From assembly GCF_000519305.1 (NCBI RefSeq), contig NZ_KI912610.1:466862-530861 (forward strand): DNA of 64,000 bases, given 5' to 3'. The position numbers were made by a program, and so were the translations under genes. Positions 16,681-25,651 of this stretch are shown here, one piece after another (positions within the stretch are counted from its first letter, which is position 1; every line of letters starts with the position of its first letter). The notes under the pieces are model-generated. The model was not told the origin of the DNA. It saw nothing but the letters and a program-made list of their open reading frames with translations, and made no database searches. The DNA comes from Mesorhizobium ciceri WSM4083 (GTDB lineage: Bacteria; Pseudomonadota; Alphaproteobacteria; Rhizobiales; Rhizobiaceae).

Positions 16681-17862
16681 CTACCTTCTCAGCACCGCGC
16701 TCAGCACGTCGCGGATGCCGATGGCGCCGACGAAGCGCGACTGATCGTCGAACAGCGCCACGGGAGCGGTCTGCGAACGGTGCATGGCCAGCATCACGGT
16801 TTTCAGCGAGGTGCCCGGATTGGCCCAGAACACTTGCGCGGCTTCCTCGGATTGGCCTTCGACATCGGCGCACGACACCCAGACCGCCGGCTTGCCATCG
16901 CGTTCGGCGGCCGCCACCAGCCCGTGATCGTCGATCTTGAAGCGCGTCGTCTTGCGGCGGTCGAGCCACACCCAGCCGTCCTTGCCGTGCTCCAGATCGC
17001 GACGGTCTCGCATCACGTTCCAGGCGGTCAGCACCGACAGCGGGTTCACATTGGCGATGAAGTCGCGGACATAGTCGTTGGCAGGGCGCAGCACGATGTC
17101 CTCCGGCGCGCCGGTTTGCACGATGCGCCCACCCTCCATGATGGTGATGTGGGAACCGATCTTCAGCGCCTCCTCGAGGTCGTGGCTGACGAAGATGATG
17201 GTCTTCTTCAATTCGGCCTGCAGCTGCAGCAATTCGTCCTGCAGCTTGGTGCGGATCAGCGGGTCGAGCGCCGAGAACGGCTCGTCCATCAGCAGGATCG
17301 GCGCCTCGGTGGCGAAGGCCCGCGCCAGGCCGACGCGCTGCTGCATGCCGCCCGACAGCTCATGCGCGTATTTCTTCGACCACTGGTCGAGATTGACCAG
17401 CTTGAGCTGGCGTTGCACGCGCTCCTTGCGCTCTTGCTCCGGTACGCCGGCGAGTTCGAGGCCAAGACCAACATTCTCCTCCACGGTGCGCCAGGGCAAA
17501 AGGCCGAACTGCTGGAACACCATCGCCACCTGTTTCTGGCGCAGGCGCCGCAACGTCGCCTCGTCGCAGGTGACGACATCGACGGTCTTGTCGCCATCCT
17601 TGACCAGAACCTGGCCGCGCGACACGACGTTCAGCCGGTTGACCGCCCGCAGCAATGTCGACTTGCCCGAACCGGAGAGGCCCATCAGCACGGAGATCTC
17701 GCCCTCGTTCACCGTCAGGCTGGCGCCGGCGCAACCCAGTACATTGCCGGTCTTTTCGAGGATCTCGGCGCGGCTGGCTCCGGCGTCGATCATCTTCAGC
17801 GATCCGGCCTGGTCGGCGCCGAAGACGATATCGACGTTCCGGAAATCGACGGCGACGGTCAT
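16681..17862 (-). CDS. choV: Choline ABC transporter, ATP-binding protein
   Basis: A 393-residue ATPase of the glycine-betaine/choline (ProV) family. It has Walker A GLSGSGKST, Q-loop VFQQFGLLPW, signature LSGGMQQR, Walker B ILLMDEPFSALDP, the H-loop His of FVSHD, and a C-terminal CBS-like segment (TVMLAMHRSQTAPVALFDDQ). It drives choline uptake with ChoW and ChoX, feeding betaine synthesis for osmoprotection or catabolism. Its start overlaps the choW stop by four bases. The gene order choX-choW-choV matches the rhizobial choline operon. Confidence 0.9.
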   Translation of the reverse strand: MTVAVDFRNVDIVFGADQAGSLKMIDAGASRAEILEKTGNVLGCAGASLTVNEGEISVLMGLSGSGKSTLLRAVNRLNVVSRGQVLVKDGDKTVDVVTCDEATLRRLRQKQVAMVFQQFGLLPWRTVEENVGLGLELAGVPEQERKERVQRQLKLVNLDQWSKKYAHELSGGMQQRVGLARAFATEAPILLMDEPFSALDPLIRTKLQDELLQLQAELKKTIIFVSHDLEEALKIGSHITIMEGGRIVQTGAPEDIVLRPANDYVRDFIANVNPLSVLTAWNVMRDRRDLEHGKDGWVWLDRRKTTRFKIDDHGLVAAAERDGKPAVWVSCADVEGQSEEAAQVFWANPGTSLKTVMLAMHRSQTAPVALFDDQSRFVGAIGIRDVLSAVLRR

Positions 17863-18713
17863 TTCTTGCCTCCAACGGCGATGCGGGTCATCCGGTCGAG
17901 CACGATGGCCAAAACGACGATGGCGAGGCCCGCCTCAAGCCCGAGGTCGATCTTGCGCGAACCCAGCGCCCGGTTGATTTCGGTGCCGAGGCCGCCGGCG
18001 CCGATCAGTGCGGCAAACACCACCATCGACAGCGACAGCATGATGCACTGCGTCAGACCGGCCATGATGGTGGGCAGCGCCGAGGGCAGCTCCACCTTCC
18101 ACAGCAACTGGCTCTTGGTGGCGCCGAACGCCTCGCCGGCCTCGACGATCGACTTCGGCACCGAGACGACGCCGAGATGCGTCAGCCTGACCGCGGTCGG
18201 GATGACGAAGATGATGGTGACGATGAGGCCGGGCGCATTGCCGAGGCCGAACAGCGTCAGCACCGGGATGAGGTAGACGAAGGTCGGCAGGGTCTGCATC
18301 AAATCGAGCACCGGCAGCATGACGCGATAGACCTTCGGCTTGTGCGCCGCCCAGATACCGAGTGGCACACCGATGGCCATCGAGGCGGCGGCGGCGGCAA
18401 CCACCAGCACCAGCGTCTCTACCGTCTGCTTCCAGAGGTTCTGGTTGAGGATGAACAGCAACCCGAAAAATACGGCCACGGCCAAGCCTCTCGATCGCTG
18501 CAGATAATAGGCAAGCAGTGCAATCAGCGCGATGAGAAGGACCGGCGGTACCAGCAGCAGCGAGTCGACCACTCCGTCGAGCAGGAAATTCAAACCGCCG
18601 GAGAGACCGCGGAAGAAGGTGTTGAAATTATCGGTAAGGAAGGTGAAGAACGCTTTGCCCCATTCGCCTATGGGGATCTTGTAACTGACAAAGAATTTTG
18701 AAATCGGATCCAT
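17859..18713 (-). CDS. choW: Choline ABC transporter, permease
   Basis: A 284-residue inner-membrane permease of the ProW/OpuAB type. It has about six helices and the cytoplasmic EAA-like loop (VEAGEAFGATKSQLLWKVELPSALPTIMAGL) that docks on ChoV. The ATG at 18713 is chosen because GAGGGG stands upstream and the family starts here; the frame is open to 18755. It is separated from choX by 123 bases holding a hairpin (18775-18805), which may set the ratio of binding protein to membrane components. Confidence 0.9.
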   Translation of the reverse strand: MDPISKFFVSYKIPIGEWGKAFFTFLTDNFNTFFRGLSGGLNFLLDGVVDSLLLVPPVLLIALIALLAYYLQRSRGLAVAVFFGLLFILNQNLWKQTVETLVLVVAAAAASMAIGVPLGIWAAHKPKVYRVMLPVLDLMQTLPTFVYLIPVLTLFGLGNAPGLIVTIIFVIPTAVRLTHLGVVSVPKSIVEAGEAFGATKSQLLWKVELPSALPTIMAGLTQCIMLSLSMVVFAALIGAGGLGTEINRALGSRKIDLGLEAGLAIVVLAIVLDRMTRIAVGGKK

Positions 18714-18774
18714 CTTGCCCCTCTTTGGCAGTCGCCGTCCTTGCCGGACGGTCATCTTGTCACAGGATATGAAA

Positions 18775-18805
18775 AAGGGCAGCCCTTTCTACAGTGACTG
18801 CCCCT
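18775..18805 (-). terminator. Intercistronic hairpin between choX and choW
   Basis: Read on the minus strand, AAAGGG-CTG-CCCTTT followed by further T residues forms a terminator-like hairpin. A longer GGGCAG/CTGCCC pairing is an alternative. It lies between choX and choW and probably works as a partial terminator or mRNA-stabilising element, favouring more binding protein than permease. Confidence 0.55.
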
Positions 18806-18836
18806 CTTGATCGGTCACGCCGAACGCAAGACCTGC

Positions 18837-19772
18837 TCAGCTTCCGAGCGCAGTCTTCACGGCTGCAGCGGCGTCGCCGCCATCGAAAGTGGTCACGCCG
18901 GCGATCCACGGGGCAACCGCGTCCGGATGCTTCTTGAGCCAGTCGGTCGCGGCCGTGTTGGCGTCGGCGCCCTTCAGGATCGCGTCCATCATCTCGCCTT
19001 CCATGTCGAGATTGAACTTCAGGTTGGCGATGAACTTGCCAGCATTCGGGCACTCGGTGGTGTAGCCCTTGCGCACATTGGTGTGCACGGTGGCGGCGCC
19101 GAAGCCGCTGTCGCCCATGCCATCGAGATAGGTGATCTTCATGGCACCCATCACCGGATGCGGCGTCCAGCCGAGGAAGGCGATCCATTCATTGCTCTTC
19201 ATCGACTGCTCGGCCTGCGTCAGCATCCCGGCCTCCGAGGATTCGACCAGCTCGAAGCCTTCGAGATTGTCCTTCGGGTTCTTGATCATGTCGAGGATGA
19301 TGCGGTTGCCGTCATTGCCGGCCTCGATGCCATAGATCTTGCCGTTGAACTTGTCCTTGAACTTACCGATATCGGTCAGCGATTTCACGCCGGCGTCAGC
19401 GACATAGGTCGGCACGACGATGCCGTAGCCGGCGCCACTGAGGTTTTCGCTGATGGTCTCGACCGAACCGTCGGCGGTGTAGTCCTTGATGTCGTTGGTC
19501 ATCGACGGCATCCAGTTGCCGAGGAAGACATCGAGGTCCTTGTTCTTCAGCGACGCCATGGTCACCGGCACCGACAGCTGGATCGTCTGCGGCTCATAGC
19601 CGAGCGCGGTCAGCAGCACGGAGGCGACGCCGGTCGTCGCCTGGATGTCGGTCCAGCCGACATCGGAAAGGCGCACCGCCTTGCAGCTCGCCGGATCGCC
19701 GGCAAAGGCAGCGCTGGTGGACAAAAAAGCCGCCAGGCCGAGGCCGGCGACGAAAGAGTTCATACGCGACAT
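18837..19772 (-). CDS. choX: Choline ABC transporter, periplasmic binding protein
   Basis: A 311-residue periplasmic binding protein. The signal peptide (MSRMNSFVAGLGLAAFLSTSAAFA) precedes a mature OpuAC-type fold with VRLSDVGWTDIQATTG, FLGNWMPSM and FLGWTPHPVM. The last two hold aromatic residues in the family's quaternary-amine cage. ChoX binds choline with high affinity and hands it to ChoW/ChoV. The ATG at 19772 with GGGAGA upstream is chosen; the frame is open to 19868. The 258 bases to tdk hold a perfect CGTAGCTACG palindrome (19805-19814) and no gene. Confidence 0.92.
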   Translation of the reverse strand: MSRMNSFVAGLGLAAFLSTSAAFAGDPASCKAVRLSDVGWTDIQATTGVASVLLTALGYEPQTIQLSVPVTMASLKNKDLDVFLGNWMPSMTNDIKDYTADGSVETISENLSGAGYGIVVPTYVADAGVKSLTDIGKFKDKFNGKIYGIEAGNDGNRIILDMIKNPKDNLEGFELVESSEAGMLTQAEQSMKSNEWIAFLGWTPHPVMGAMKITYLDGMGDSGFGAATVHTNVRKGYTTECPNAGKFIANLKFNLDMEGEMMDAILKGADANTAATDWLKKHPDAVAPWIAGVTTFDGGDAAAAVKTALGS

Positions 19773-20030
19773 AGACAGTCTCCCATTGTGATTCTTTGGC
19801 GAAGCGTAGCTACGGTTTCTCTGCCCGCCTTGTTTCGTCAGCCAAACACCATTCTGGTGTGGTTTCAAGCATTAAGGCAATCACGATCAACGGCGCGGGC
19901 TGGCCAATCAGCGACACATCAGGCGCTTTTGCCATGCCGGACGGCTTTTTCGAAGACCGGCCGGCTTTTTCAGGGGAATGCGGGCGACCGCCCCTCCCCG
20001 TATCAGGGCAAGTCGCCTTAAAAGAGCGGC

Positions 20031-20642
20031 ATGGCCAAGCTTTACTTCCACTACGCGACCATGAACGCCGGCAAGACGACGATGCTCTTGCAGGCCTCTT
20101 ACAATTATCGCGAGCGCGGCATGGGCACGATGCTGTTCGTCGCCGGCCACTACCGCAAGGGCGACACCGGCCTGATCTCGTCGCGCATCGGCCTAGAGAC
20201 GGAAGCCGAGATGTTCCGCGATGGCGACGATCTGTTCGCCCGCGTCGCCGATCATCACGCGCATACATCGGTGCATTGCGTCTTCGTCGACGAGGCGCAG
20301 TTCCTGGAGGAAGAACAGGTCTGGCAGCTCGCCCGCATCGCCGACCGGTTGAACATCCCGGTCATGTGCTACGGCCTGCGCACCGATTTCCAGGGCAAGC
20401 TGTTTTCCGGCTCGCGCGCGCTGCTGGCCATCGCCGACGATTTACGCGAAGTGCGCACCATCTGCCGCTGCGGCCGCAAGGCGACGATGGTCGTGCGCCT
20501 CGGCCCCGATGGCAAGGTGGCGCGCCAGGGCGAGCAGGTGGCGATCGGCAAGGACGTCTATGTGTCGCTCTGCCGCCGCCACTGGGAGGAAGAGATGGGC
20601 CGCGCCACGCCAGACGATTTCATCGGCTTCATCAAAGGCTGA
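20031..20642 (+). CDS. tdk: Thymidine kinase
   Basis: A type II thymidine kinase of 203 residues, phosphorylating thymidine to dTMP in salvage. It shows P-loop MNAGKTT (11-17), catalytic Glu88 in VFVDEAQF, the Zn-site residues in ICRCGRK and LCRRHW, and the YGLRTDFQGKLF segment. It is a monocistronic gene with about 260 bases of non-coding DNA upstream towards the divergent choX. The 3' end faces the EamA gene across a palindromic repeat at 20661. Confidence 0.95.
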   Translation: MAKLYFHYATMNAGKTTMLLQASYNYRERGMGTMLFVAGHYRKGDTGLISSRIGLETEAEMFRDGDDLFARVADHHAHTSVHCVFVDEAQFLEEEQVWQLARIADRLNIPVMCYGLRTDFQGKLFSGSRALLAIADDLREVRTICRCGRKATMVVRLGPDGKVARQGEQVAIGKDVYVSLCRRHWEEEMGRATPDDFIGFIKG

Positions 20643-20660
20643 CTCTGTCTCTTGGCTTTT

Positions 20661-20707
20661 GGAGCAATTCCAGGGGAAGCGCTATGTGCTTTCCCGGGAT
20701 TTGCTCC
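20661..20707. repeat. Dispersed intergenic palindrome, copy 2
   Basis: Arms GGAGCAA (20661-20667) and TTGCTCC (20701-20707) with an inner GGGAA/TTTCCC pairing. It belongs to the same loose family as 2306-2353 and 45595-45658. It lies between the converging tdk and EamA genes and could act as a bidirectional transcript end. Confidence 0.6.
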
Positions 20708-20711
20708 GGGC

Positions 20712-21608
20712 TCACACGGTCGAGACACGCCGTCTCGGAAACCGCCAGCCAAGCCGGACACCAAGCGTCGCCAACGCGATCAGCGCCATGCCGACTGCCT
20801 GCGCCGGTCCGAGGGGATGCCCATAGATCGCCCAGTCGACGATGATGGCGACGACCGGGTAGATGAAGGTGATGACGCCGATCACCGGTGTGGTCAGGCG
20901 CGGAAAGGCCGAATTCATCAACACATAGGCGATACCAGTGTGCAGCACGCCGATGCCGAGCAGCCAGCCCCACGACGCAGGCGCAATATGTTGGCCGATG
21001 CCGGCGAACGGGGCGAGCATGACGACCCCCACCACCGTCTGGCAGAGTACCGTGATTTCGGCGCGCTGCTGGCCAAGGCCTTTAGCGAGGATCGTTGTAA
21101 CGGCATAGAGCAGTGCGCCGCCCAGCGTCAGCGCAATGCCCGGCGCCCAGTTGGCATCGGCATGGCCGTGCGCGAAGACCAGGCCGCTGGCCAGCACGAC
21201 GCCGAGAAACGCACCGAGCATCCACAGCAGTTGGTCGGGCGAGATGCGCTCCTTGAGGAAGACGACACCGATCAGGACCACGAAGAACGGCTGGATATGG
21301 TAGATAATCGTCGTCGTGGCGATCGACGTCATGGCGAAGCCTGCGAAGAAGGCCGTCCAGCTCAGCACCATGCACACGCCGGCAAGTGCTGCAAGGGCAA
21401 GCCGGGACGGCAACAGCGTCCGATCCGGCAGGTAGCCGCGCAACAGGCACCATATGAGAAGGAAGATCGCGCCGAACACGCATCGCCAGAAGACGACGGC
21501 GACGGGATGCAGCCCCGATTCCGTGGCGAAGGCGCCGACCGTGCCTGCGATCACCATTGCCAGAGCAAGGCTCGCGGCCGGGAAGCGGGCTGTCGAGACG
21601 TCCGTCAT
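20712..21608 (-). CDS. EamA-family (DMT) transporter
   Basis: A 298-residue inner-membrane protein with about ten helices arranged as two EamA repeats (for example FWRCVFGAIFLLIW, and the helix with TIIYHIQPFFVVLIG). DMT exporters move small metabolites such as amino acids or purines. The substrate cannot be read from sequence. The ATG at 21608 is chosen because it opens the first helix; the frame is open to 21779. A LysR-type gene lies divergently 100 bases away and was probably its regulator before it acquired a frameshift. Confidence 0.85.
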   Translation of the reverse strand: MTDVSTARFPAASLALAMVIAGTVGAFATESGLHPVAVVFWRCVFGAIFLLIWCLLRGYLPDRTLLPSRLALAALAGVCMVLSWTAFFAGFAMTSIATTTIIYHIQPFFVVLIGVVFLKERISPDQLLWMLGAFLGVVLASGLVFAHGHADANWAPGIALTLGGALLYAVTTILAKGLGQQRAEITVLCQTVVGVVMLAPFAGIGQHIAPASWGWLLGIGVLHTGIAYVLMNSAFPRLTTPVIGVITFIYPVVAIIVDWAIYGHPLGPAQAVGMALIALATLGVRLGWRFPRRRVSTV

Positions 21609-21708
21609 GTGGTGGTTCCCAGCGATCCCAGCAACCATCTGGTCACTGGCACCACCTTCAAACAAGCGAATAGATTTGGAATGACCTATTCGATATGCTG
21701 ATAGCACC

Positions 21709-22565
21709 ATGGCCGCGCCACTCGATCTCAATCTGCTGAAAACCTTCGTCGCCGTCGTCGAGAGCGGCAGCCTTTCCAATGCAGCACCCAGGGTCGGCCG
21801 CAGCCAGTCGCGGTCAGCATGCAGATGCAGCGGCTGGAGGAGATGGTCGGCAACCAGCTTCTGGTGCGTGGTCCCAGAACCGTCACTCCCAATGCGATCG
21901 GCGAGGATTTCCTGATCTATGCGCGCCGGTTGCTGAAACTGTCGGATGAAGCCTGGGCAAGCGTCACCCGGCCCAAGGAGACAGGCAGCGTCCGCTTGGG
22001 GGTGCCCGACGATTATGCCGCCTTCCTCCTGCCGCCCGTGCTCTCACGCTTTGCGGCGGAGCATCCCCTGGTGACGGTGGAGTTGATCTGCGAACAGTCG
22101 ACCGCGCTGGTGAAGACGCTGGCGGAGGGGCGGCTGGATCTGGCGATCATCACCCGCTTGCCGGAGCAGCCGCTTGAGGTGATCCGGCTGGAACGCTTCG
22201 TCTGGGTCGCCTCGCCCAACCATGTCGCCTGGGAGACCGACCCGCTTCCGGTCGCCTTGTTCGAACCGGGCTGCGCCGCCAGGATGAACGTCCTGCAGGC
22301 GCTGGGCGATGCCGACCGCTCCTATCGCTGTACCTATTCGAGCGCCTCTCTGCTTGGCCTGATCGCCGTCGTCCAGGCCGGGCTCGCGGTGGCTGGCCTC
22401 GCCCTGCGCAGCGTACCGCCGTCGCTGCGCATCGTCGGCGGCAATGAAGGGCTTCCGGTGCTGCCGGACCTCGAAATCGGCATCCTGCGCAACCCGCTGT
22501 CGACGACCCAGGCAGTCGAGCGGCTGAATGATTTCCTGCGCCGCGATCTGGCACAACAGGCCTGA
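21709..22565 (+). pseudogene. LysR-family regulator broken by a one-base frameshift
   Basis: The N-terminal helix-turn-helix (LDLNLLKTFVAVVESGSLSNAAPRVGRSQS) runs in one frame to about 21810. The continuation, expected as AVSMQMQRLEEMVGNQLL, is found in the frame one base shorter, from about 21811 to the stop at 22565. Adding a single G in the run tcGcgg at 21809-21811 restores a normal LysR protein of about 285 residues with its full substrate-binding domain. Either the gene is a recent pseudogene or the base is a sequencing error. It is divergent from the EamA exporter, its likely target. Confidence 0.85.
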
Positions 22566-22580
22566 CCCGAAGGCCTGTCT
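22557..22580 (+). terminator. Hairpin after the LysR gene
   Basis: CAGGCCT (22557-22563) pairs with AGGCCTG (22571-22577) around a seven-base loop, followed by TCTT. It overlaps the LysR stop codon. Confidence 0.45.
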
Positions 22581-22660
22581 TCCGCAATCCCGGCGCGGTG
22601 CAGCGTTTCTTAAGGCCTCGGCCCTATAAGGCCGCCAGCCAGAGCTCTCCGGGGTCAGCC

Positions 22661-23050
22661 ATGTTTCGAGCCGCTTCGTTCGCCAGCATTCTTCTCCTCG
22701 CCACCTCGCTCGCCGCCCATGCCGGCGGTGATCCAACCCTTGGCAAGAAAGTCTTCAACCGGTGCATGGCCTGCCATGAAGCAGCCACCGACCGCGACAA
22801 GGTCGGTCCGCATCTGTTGGGCGTCGTTGGCCGCACCGCCGGAAGCGCCGAGAGTTTTCTTGGCCGCTATTCAGAGGCGATGAAGAGTGCCGGCGCCGCC
22901 GGCCTGGTCTGGGATGAAGCCAATCTCGCCGAGTATCTCAGGGCACCCAAGCTGAAAGTGCCCGGCAACAAGATGGCGTTTGCCGGCCTGACCAAGGACG
23001 ACGACATCGCCAATGTCATCGCCTATCTGAAGGCCGATCCCAAACCCTGA
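22661..23050 (+). CDS. Class I cytochrome c, c2-like
   Basis: A 129-residue exported cytochrome. A signal peptide ends near AAHA. The haem site CMACH gives Cys35, Cys38 and proximal His39. The distal ligand is most likely Met105 in GNKMAFAG. The length and the KVGPHLLGVVGR segment match mitochondrial-type cytochrome c (c2/cycA family), an electron carrier in the periplasm. The ATG at 22661 is chosen as it opens the signal peptide. The gene stands alone. Confidence 0.92.
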   Translation: MFRAASFASILLLATSLAAHAGGDPTLGKKVFNRCMACHEAATDRDKVGPHLLGVVGRTAGSAESFLGRYSEAMKSAGAAGLVWDEANLAEYLRAPKLKVPGNKMAFAGLTKDDDIANVIAYLKADPKP

Positions 23051-23285
23051 GCCGCTGTTCGTCAGCTCTGTAAAGCCGGCTTTCTCCTCGCATATCGCGG
23101 CCGCGATTGCTTCGGTGGTTTGCCCAATACAAAGGCATCCGTGCGCCTTCGCCTAGCCGCGTGAAAGTTCAATGACAGCTGAACTATGGCTGGCCGGCAA
23201 GCTAATCACGCCAGGCCCCCGCCTTCACTGGCTTTCAAGACCCTGATGGATTCTTTTGTTTTCACACCGCCCTTGTCTTCACGTC

Positions 23286-23314
23286 TTTCAATCCCCCGAT
23301 GCCCCACATATATT
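23286..23314 (+). promoter_or_regulatory. Possible promoter of the AAA-ATPase cassette
   Basis: TTTCAA (23286-23291), a 17-base spacer and TATATT (23309-23314), 48 bases before the first cassette gene. The -10 is good and the -35 weak. The gap 23051-23361 (311 bases) otherwise shows no gene. Confidence 0.35.
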
Positions 23315-23361
23315 CGCCGCTGTTCGCGACCAGCGACGTCATGCCGAAGCGGGAGGCCCCA

Positions 23362-24450
23362 ATGGCGACATTGCAGAATTTCGACGCCGAAATTGCCAAG
23401 ACCAAGCAGGTCGTGCAGGACATGCGCTCCAAGATCGAGCAGTCCGGCACCATGCTTGATACGCTCGCCACATCAGACAAGAAGATCGGCGACGCCAATT
23501 TCGACCTCGAGAACGCCCGCATCGAGGATGTGCTGAAGCAGCAGAAGGTGATGGAAGGCAACATTGCCGACCTGATCATCGGGCTGGAGGACGCCACCAA
23601 CGTCTTCGGCGCCGAGTTCGAGAGCATGAAGAACTACACCGGCTGGGAAAAGTTCATCGGCGTCTTCTCCAGCCAGAGCAAGCAGCGCATGCGCACCGAC
23701 CGCGTACGCAACATGTCGCTGGCCGGCAATCTGCAGGAACTGCTGGTCAAGTCCGACACCATCGTCGGCATATTGAAGGCGCAGAAAGAGGTCCTCGACC
23801 AACGCTACAAGACCTCGGAAACCAGCCTGTCGCAGGTGATCGAGCGCCGCAAGACCACCATGACCAATCTCGAAGCCGTGCAGAAGCGCATCGAGGAACT
23901 CAACCCGATGCTGCTCGACATCGAAAACAAGATCGCCGCTTCCACCAGCCAGAAGGACCGCACGCAGCTCGAAGGCGACCGCTCCAAGCTGGCGACGGAA
24001 TACAACGAAAAGCAGGCCAAGGAGCAGGAGCTTCTGGCCGAGAGCCAGACGCTCGAGCGTTACACCTCGATGTTCCAGACCTTCGTCGATTCGCTCAACA
24101 ACCAGATCGCCGCGCAGTCGACGCTGATCAACAAGCTGACCATCGATACCGAGCAGCGCATCGTGCTCTACAAGGCGCTGGAAGATTCGCTGAAGACCGC
24201 AGCTCAGCAGGACGTCGCCCACAAGATCAACACGCTGGGCAGCCAGGTCGACAACACCGCCGAGGAAACCATGGCCGGCATCGGTGCCGCTTCGCAAAAG
24301 CACATCGGCGACCTGCTCGAGATGCACGAGAAGAACATGGTCGCCACGGCCGACATCCAGCGCCGCAAGAAGCTGGCCGACGATGCCTTCGCCCGCCGCT
24401 TCGACGAGGTGCTGAAGAAGCACAATTCGGCAAACTACGTGCAGTCTTAG
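23362..24450 (+). CDS. Coiled-coil protein, first gene of the AAA-ATPase cassette
   Basis: A 362-residue, almost wholly helical protein with long heptad-like stretches (about 10-60 and 130-260), no signal peptide and no membrane helix. The middle contains a GWEKFIGVFSSQSKQRMR segment that breaks the coils. No family is recognised with confidence. The all-helical layout and length resemble TelA-type proteins, but I see no diagnostic motif. The start at 23362 has GGGAGG upstream; the frame is open to 23299. The next gene follows after 31 bases. It may be a scaffold or adaptor for the ATPase at 25652 (inference from linkage). Confidence 0.8.
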   Translation: MATLQNFDAEIAKTKQVVQDMRSKIEQSGTMLDTLATSDKKIGDANFDLENARIEDVLKQQKVMEGNIADLIIGLEDATNVFGAEFESMKNYTGWEKFIGVFSSQSKQRMRTDRVRNMSLAGNLQELLVKSDTIVGILKAQKEVLDQRYKTSETSLSQVIERRKTTMTNLEAVQKRIEELNPMLLDIENKIAASTSQKDRTQLEGDRSKLATEYNEKQAKEQELLAESQTLERYTSMFQTFVDSLNNQIAAQSTLINKLTIDTEQRIVLYKALEDSLKTAAQQDVAHKINTLGSQVDNTAEETMAGIGAASQKHIGDLLEMHEKNMVATADIQRRKKLADDAFARRFDEVLKKHNSANYVQS

Positions 24451-24481
24451 GGGTGACAGGACTGCCCGCGAGCGCACAGGC

Positions 24482-25627
24482 ATGACCCCCGAAAACGAAG
24501 CGGCGGCACGGTATTTCTCCGCCATCACGGCCGCGCTGAACGGCCTTGAAGTGTTCATGCGCGACGATCGCTCGCCGCTCTACCGGCATGGCATCGTCGC
24601 CAAGATCGTCGCCGAATACATCGCCCGGCTCGACAAGTCGTTTTCCTGCTGGCGCAACCGGCTGGGCTTCATGGACACGTTCCGCATTTCGCGCGCCGAA
24701 AGCGGCTTCCCGGTGTTCCAGAACCTGCTCGAACTGGAAAACGACCGCCGCCAGGCCGATGCGCGGCTTGCCAACATCCCGCTCGCCGGCGAGTTGCGCG
24801 AGGAAATGGCCGACTTCATCCTGCGCCACAAGGAATTCCCCGAGGCGCTGCAGAAGTCGATGGCCGAGCGGCTTTATCTCGAGGACGTGAAAAGCGAGAA
24901 CACTTTCGGCCCGTTCACCCTGGCGCAAACGGCCAAGGTCTCGGTCAATCCGAAGACGGGGCGGCCTTATTATCTCGTCCACTGGGCGACGTTCGACGGC
25001 AGCGCCAACCTGCCTCTGGTCTACATGGTGACGGTGGAAGATTCGTCCGAAACGATGATCCGCCAGCTCGTCGACAGAAACGGCAAGCTGAACGAGACGA
25101 TCGATATTCCGCTGCCGGTCGATGGCCTGCTCAATCCCGAGCTTGCCCACCGTTTCGACGATTTCACCGAGAAGAACTCCGCCTATACGCTGTCGCCGGC
25201 GACCATCGCGGTCAATCTCGACAAGGATTTCGAGCCGCTGCATCCCAAGCAGCTGCGCCGCGTTGTGCTCGGCCCGTTCTATTCGGCTGGCATCACCGAC
25301 AACAATTCGACGGTGACCGAGGTTCTGGCCAAGGTGCGCAAGCCGGAAAATGCCTGGCTTTTGACCTGGACCATCCAGGAGGTCTATTCCAAGGCAGAAA
25401 AGCCCGGCCGCAAGGGCCTGTTTTCCAGCGAGAAGACGACGCAGGAATTCTTCATCAACACCGACGATCTGGAAGCCGCGCGCCAGGGTGTGTCGAGCTA
25501 CGAAAACCATGCGCTGATCCCGCACGAAGCCTATCAGGCGCTCTACGCCGCCGGCGAGGCGCAGAAGATCTTTGCCGGCTACAAGGTTCACATTCTGTCC
25601 AACGGACAGGTCATCTCAGACGTCTGA
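24482..25627 (+). CDS. Unknown protein, second gene of the cassette
   Basis: A 381-residue soluble protein. The N-terminal third is helical (FSAITAALNGLEVFMRDD, AEYIARLDKSFSCWRNR). The rest alternates strands and loops (RPYYLVHWATFDG, NLPLVYMVTVEDSS, LRRVVLGPFYSAGITDNN). No catalytic motif, signal peptide or membrane helix is seen. Family not recognised; I have a vague memory of DUF-numbered families being named for genes beside such ATPases but cannot confirm. It sits 24 bases before the ATPase gene. Confidence 0.8.
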   Translation: MTPENEAAARYFSAITAALNGLEVFMRDDRSPLYRHGIVAKIVAEYIARLDKSFSCWRNRLGFMDTFRISRAESGFPVFQNLLELENDRRQADARLANIPLAGELREEMADFILRHKEFPEALQKSMAERLYLEDVKSENTFGPFTLAQTAKVSVNPKTGRPYYLVHWATFDGSANLPLVYMVTVEDSSETMIRQLVDRNGKLNETIDIPLPVDGLLNPELAHRFDDFTEKNSAYTLSPATIAVNLDKDFEPLHPKQLRRVVLGPFYSAGITDNNSTVTEVLAKVRKPENAWLLTWTIQEVYSKAEKPGRKGLFSSEKTTQEFFINTDDLEAARQGVSSYENHALIPHEAYQALYAAGEAQKIFAGYKVHILSNGQVISDV

Positions 25628-25651
25628 CCGTCACACCACGGAGCACCCTTC

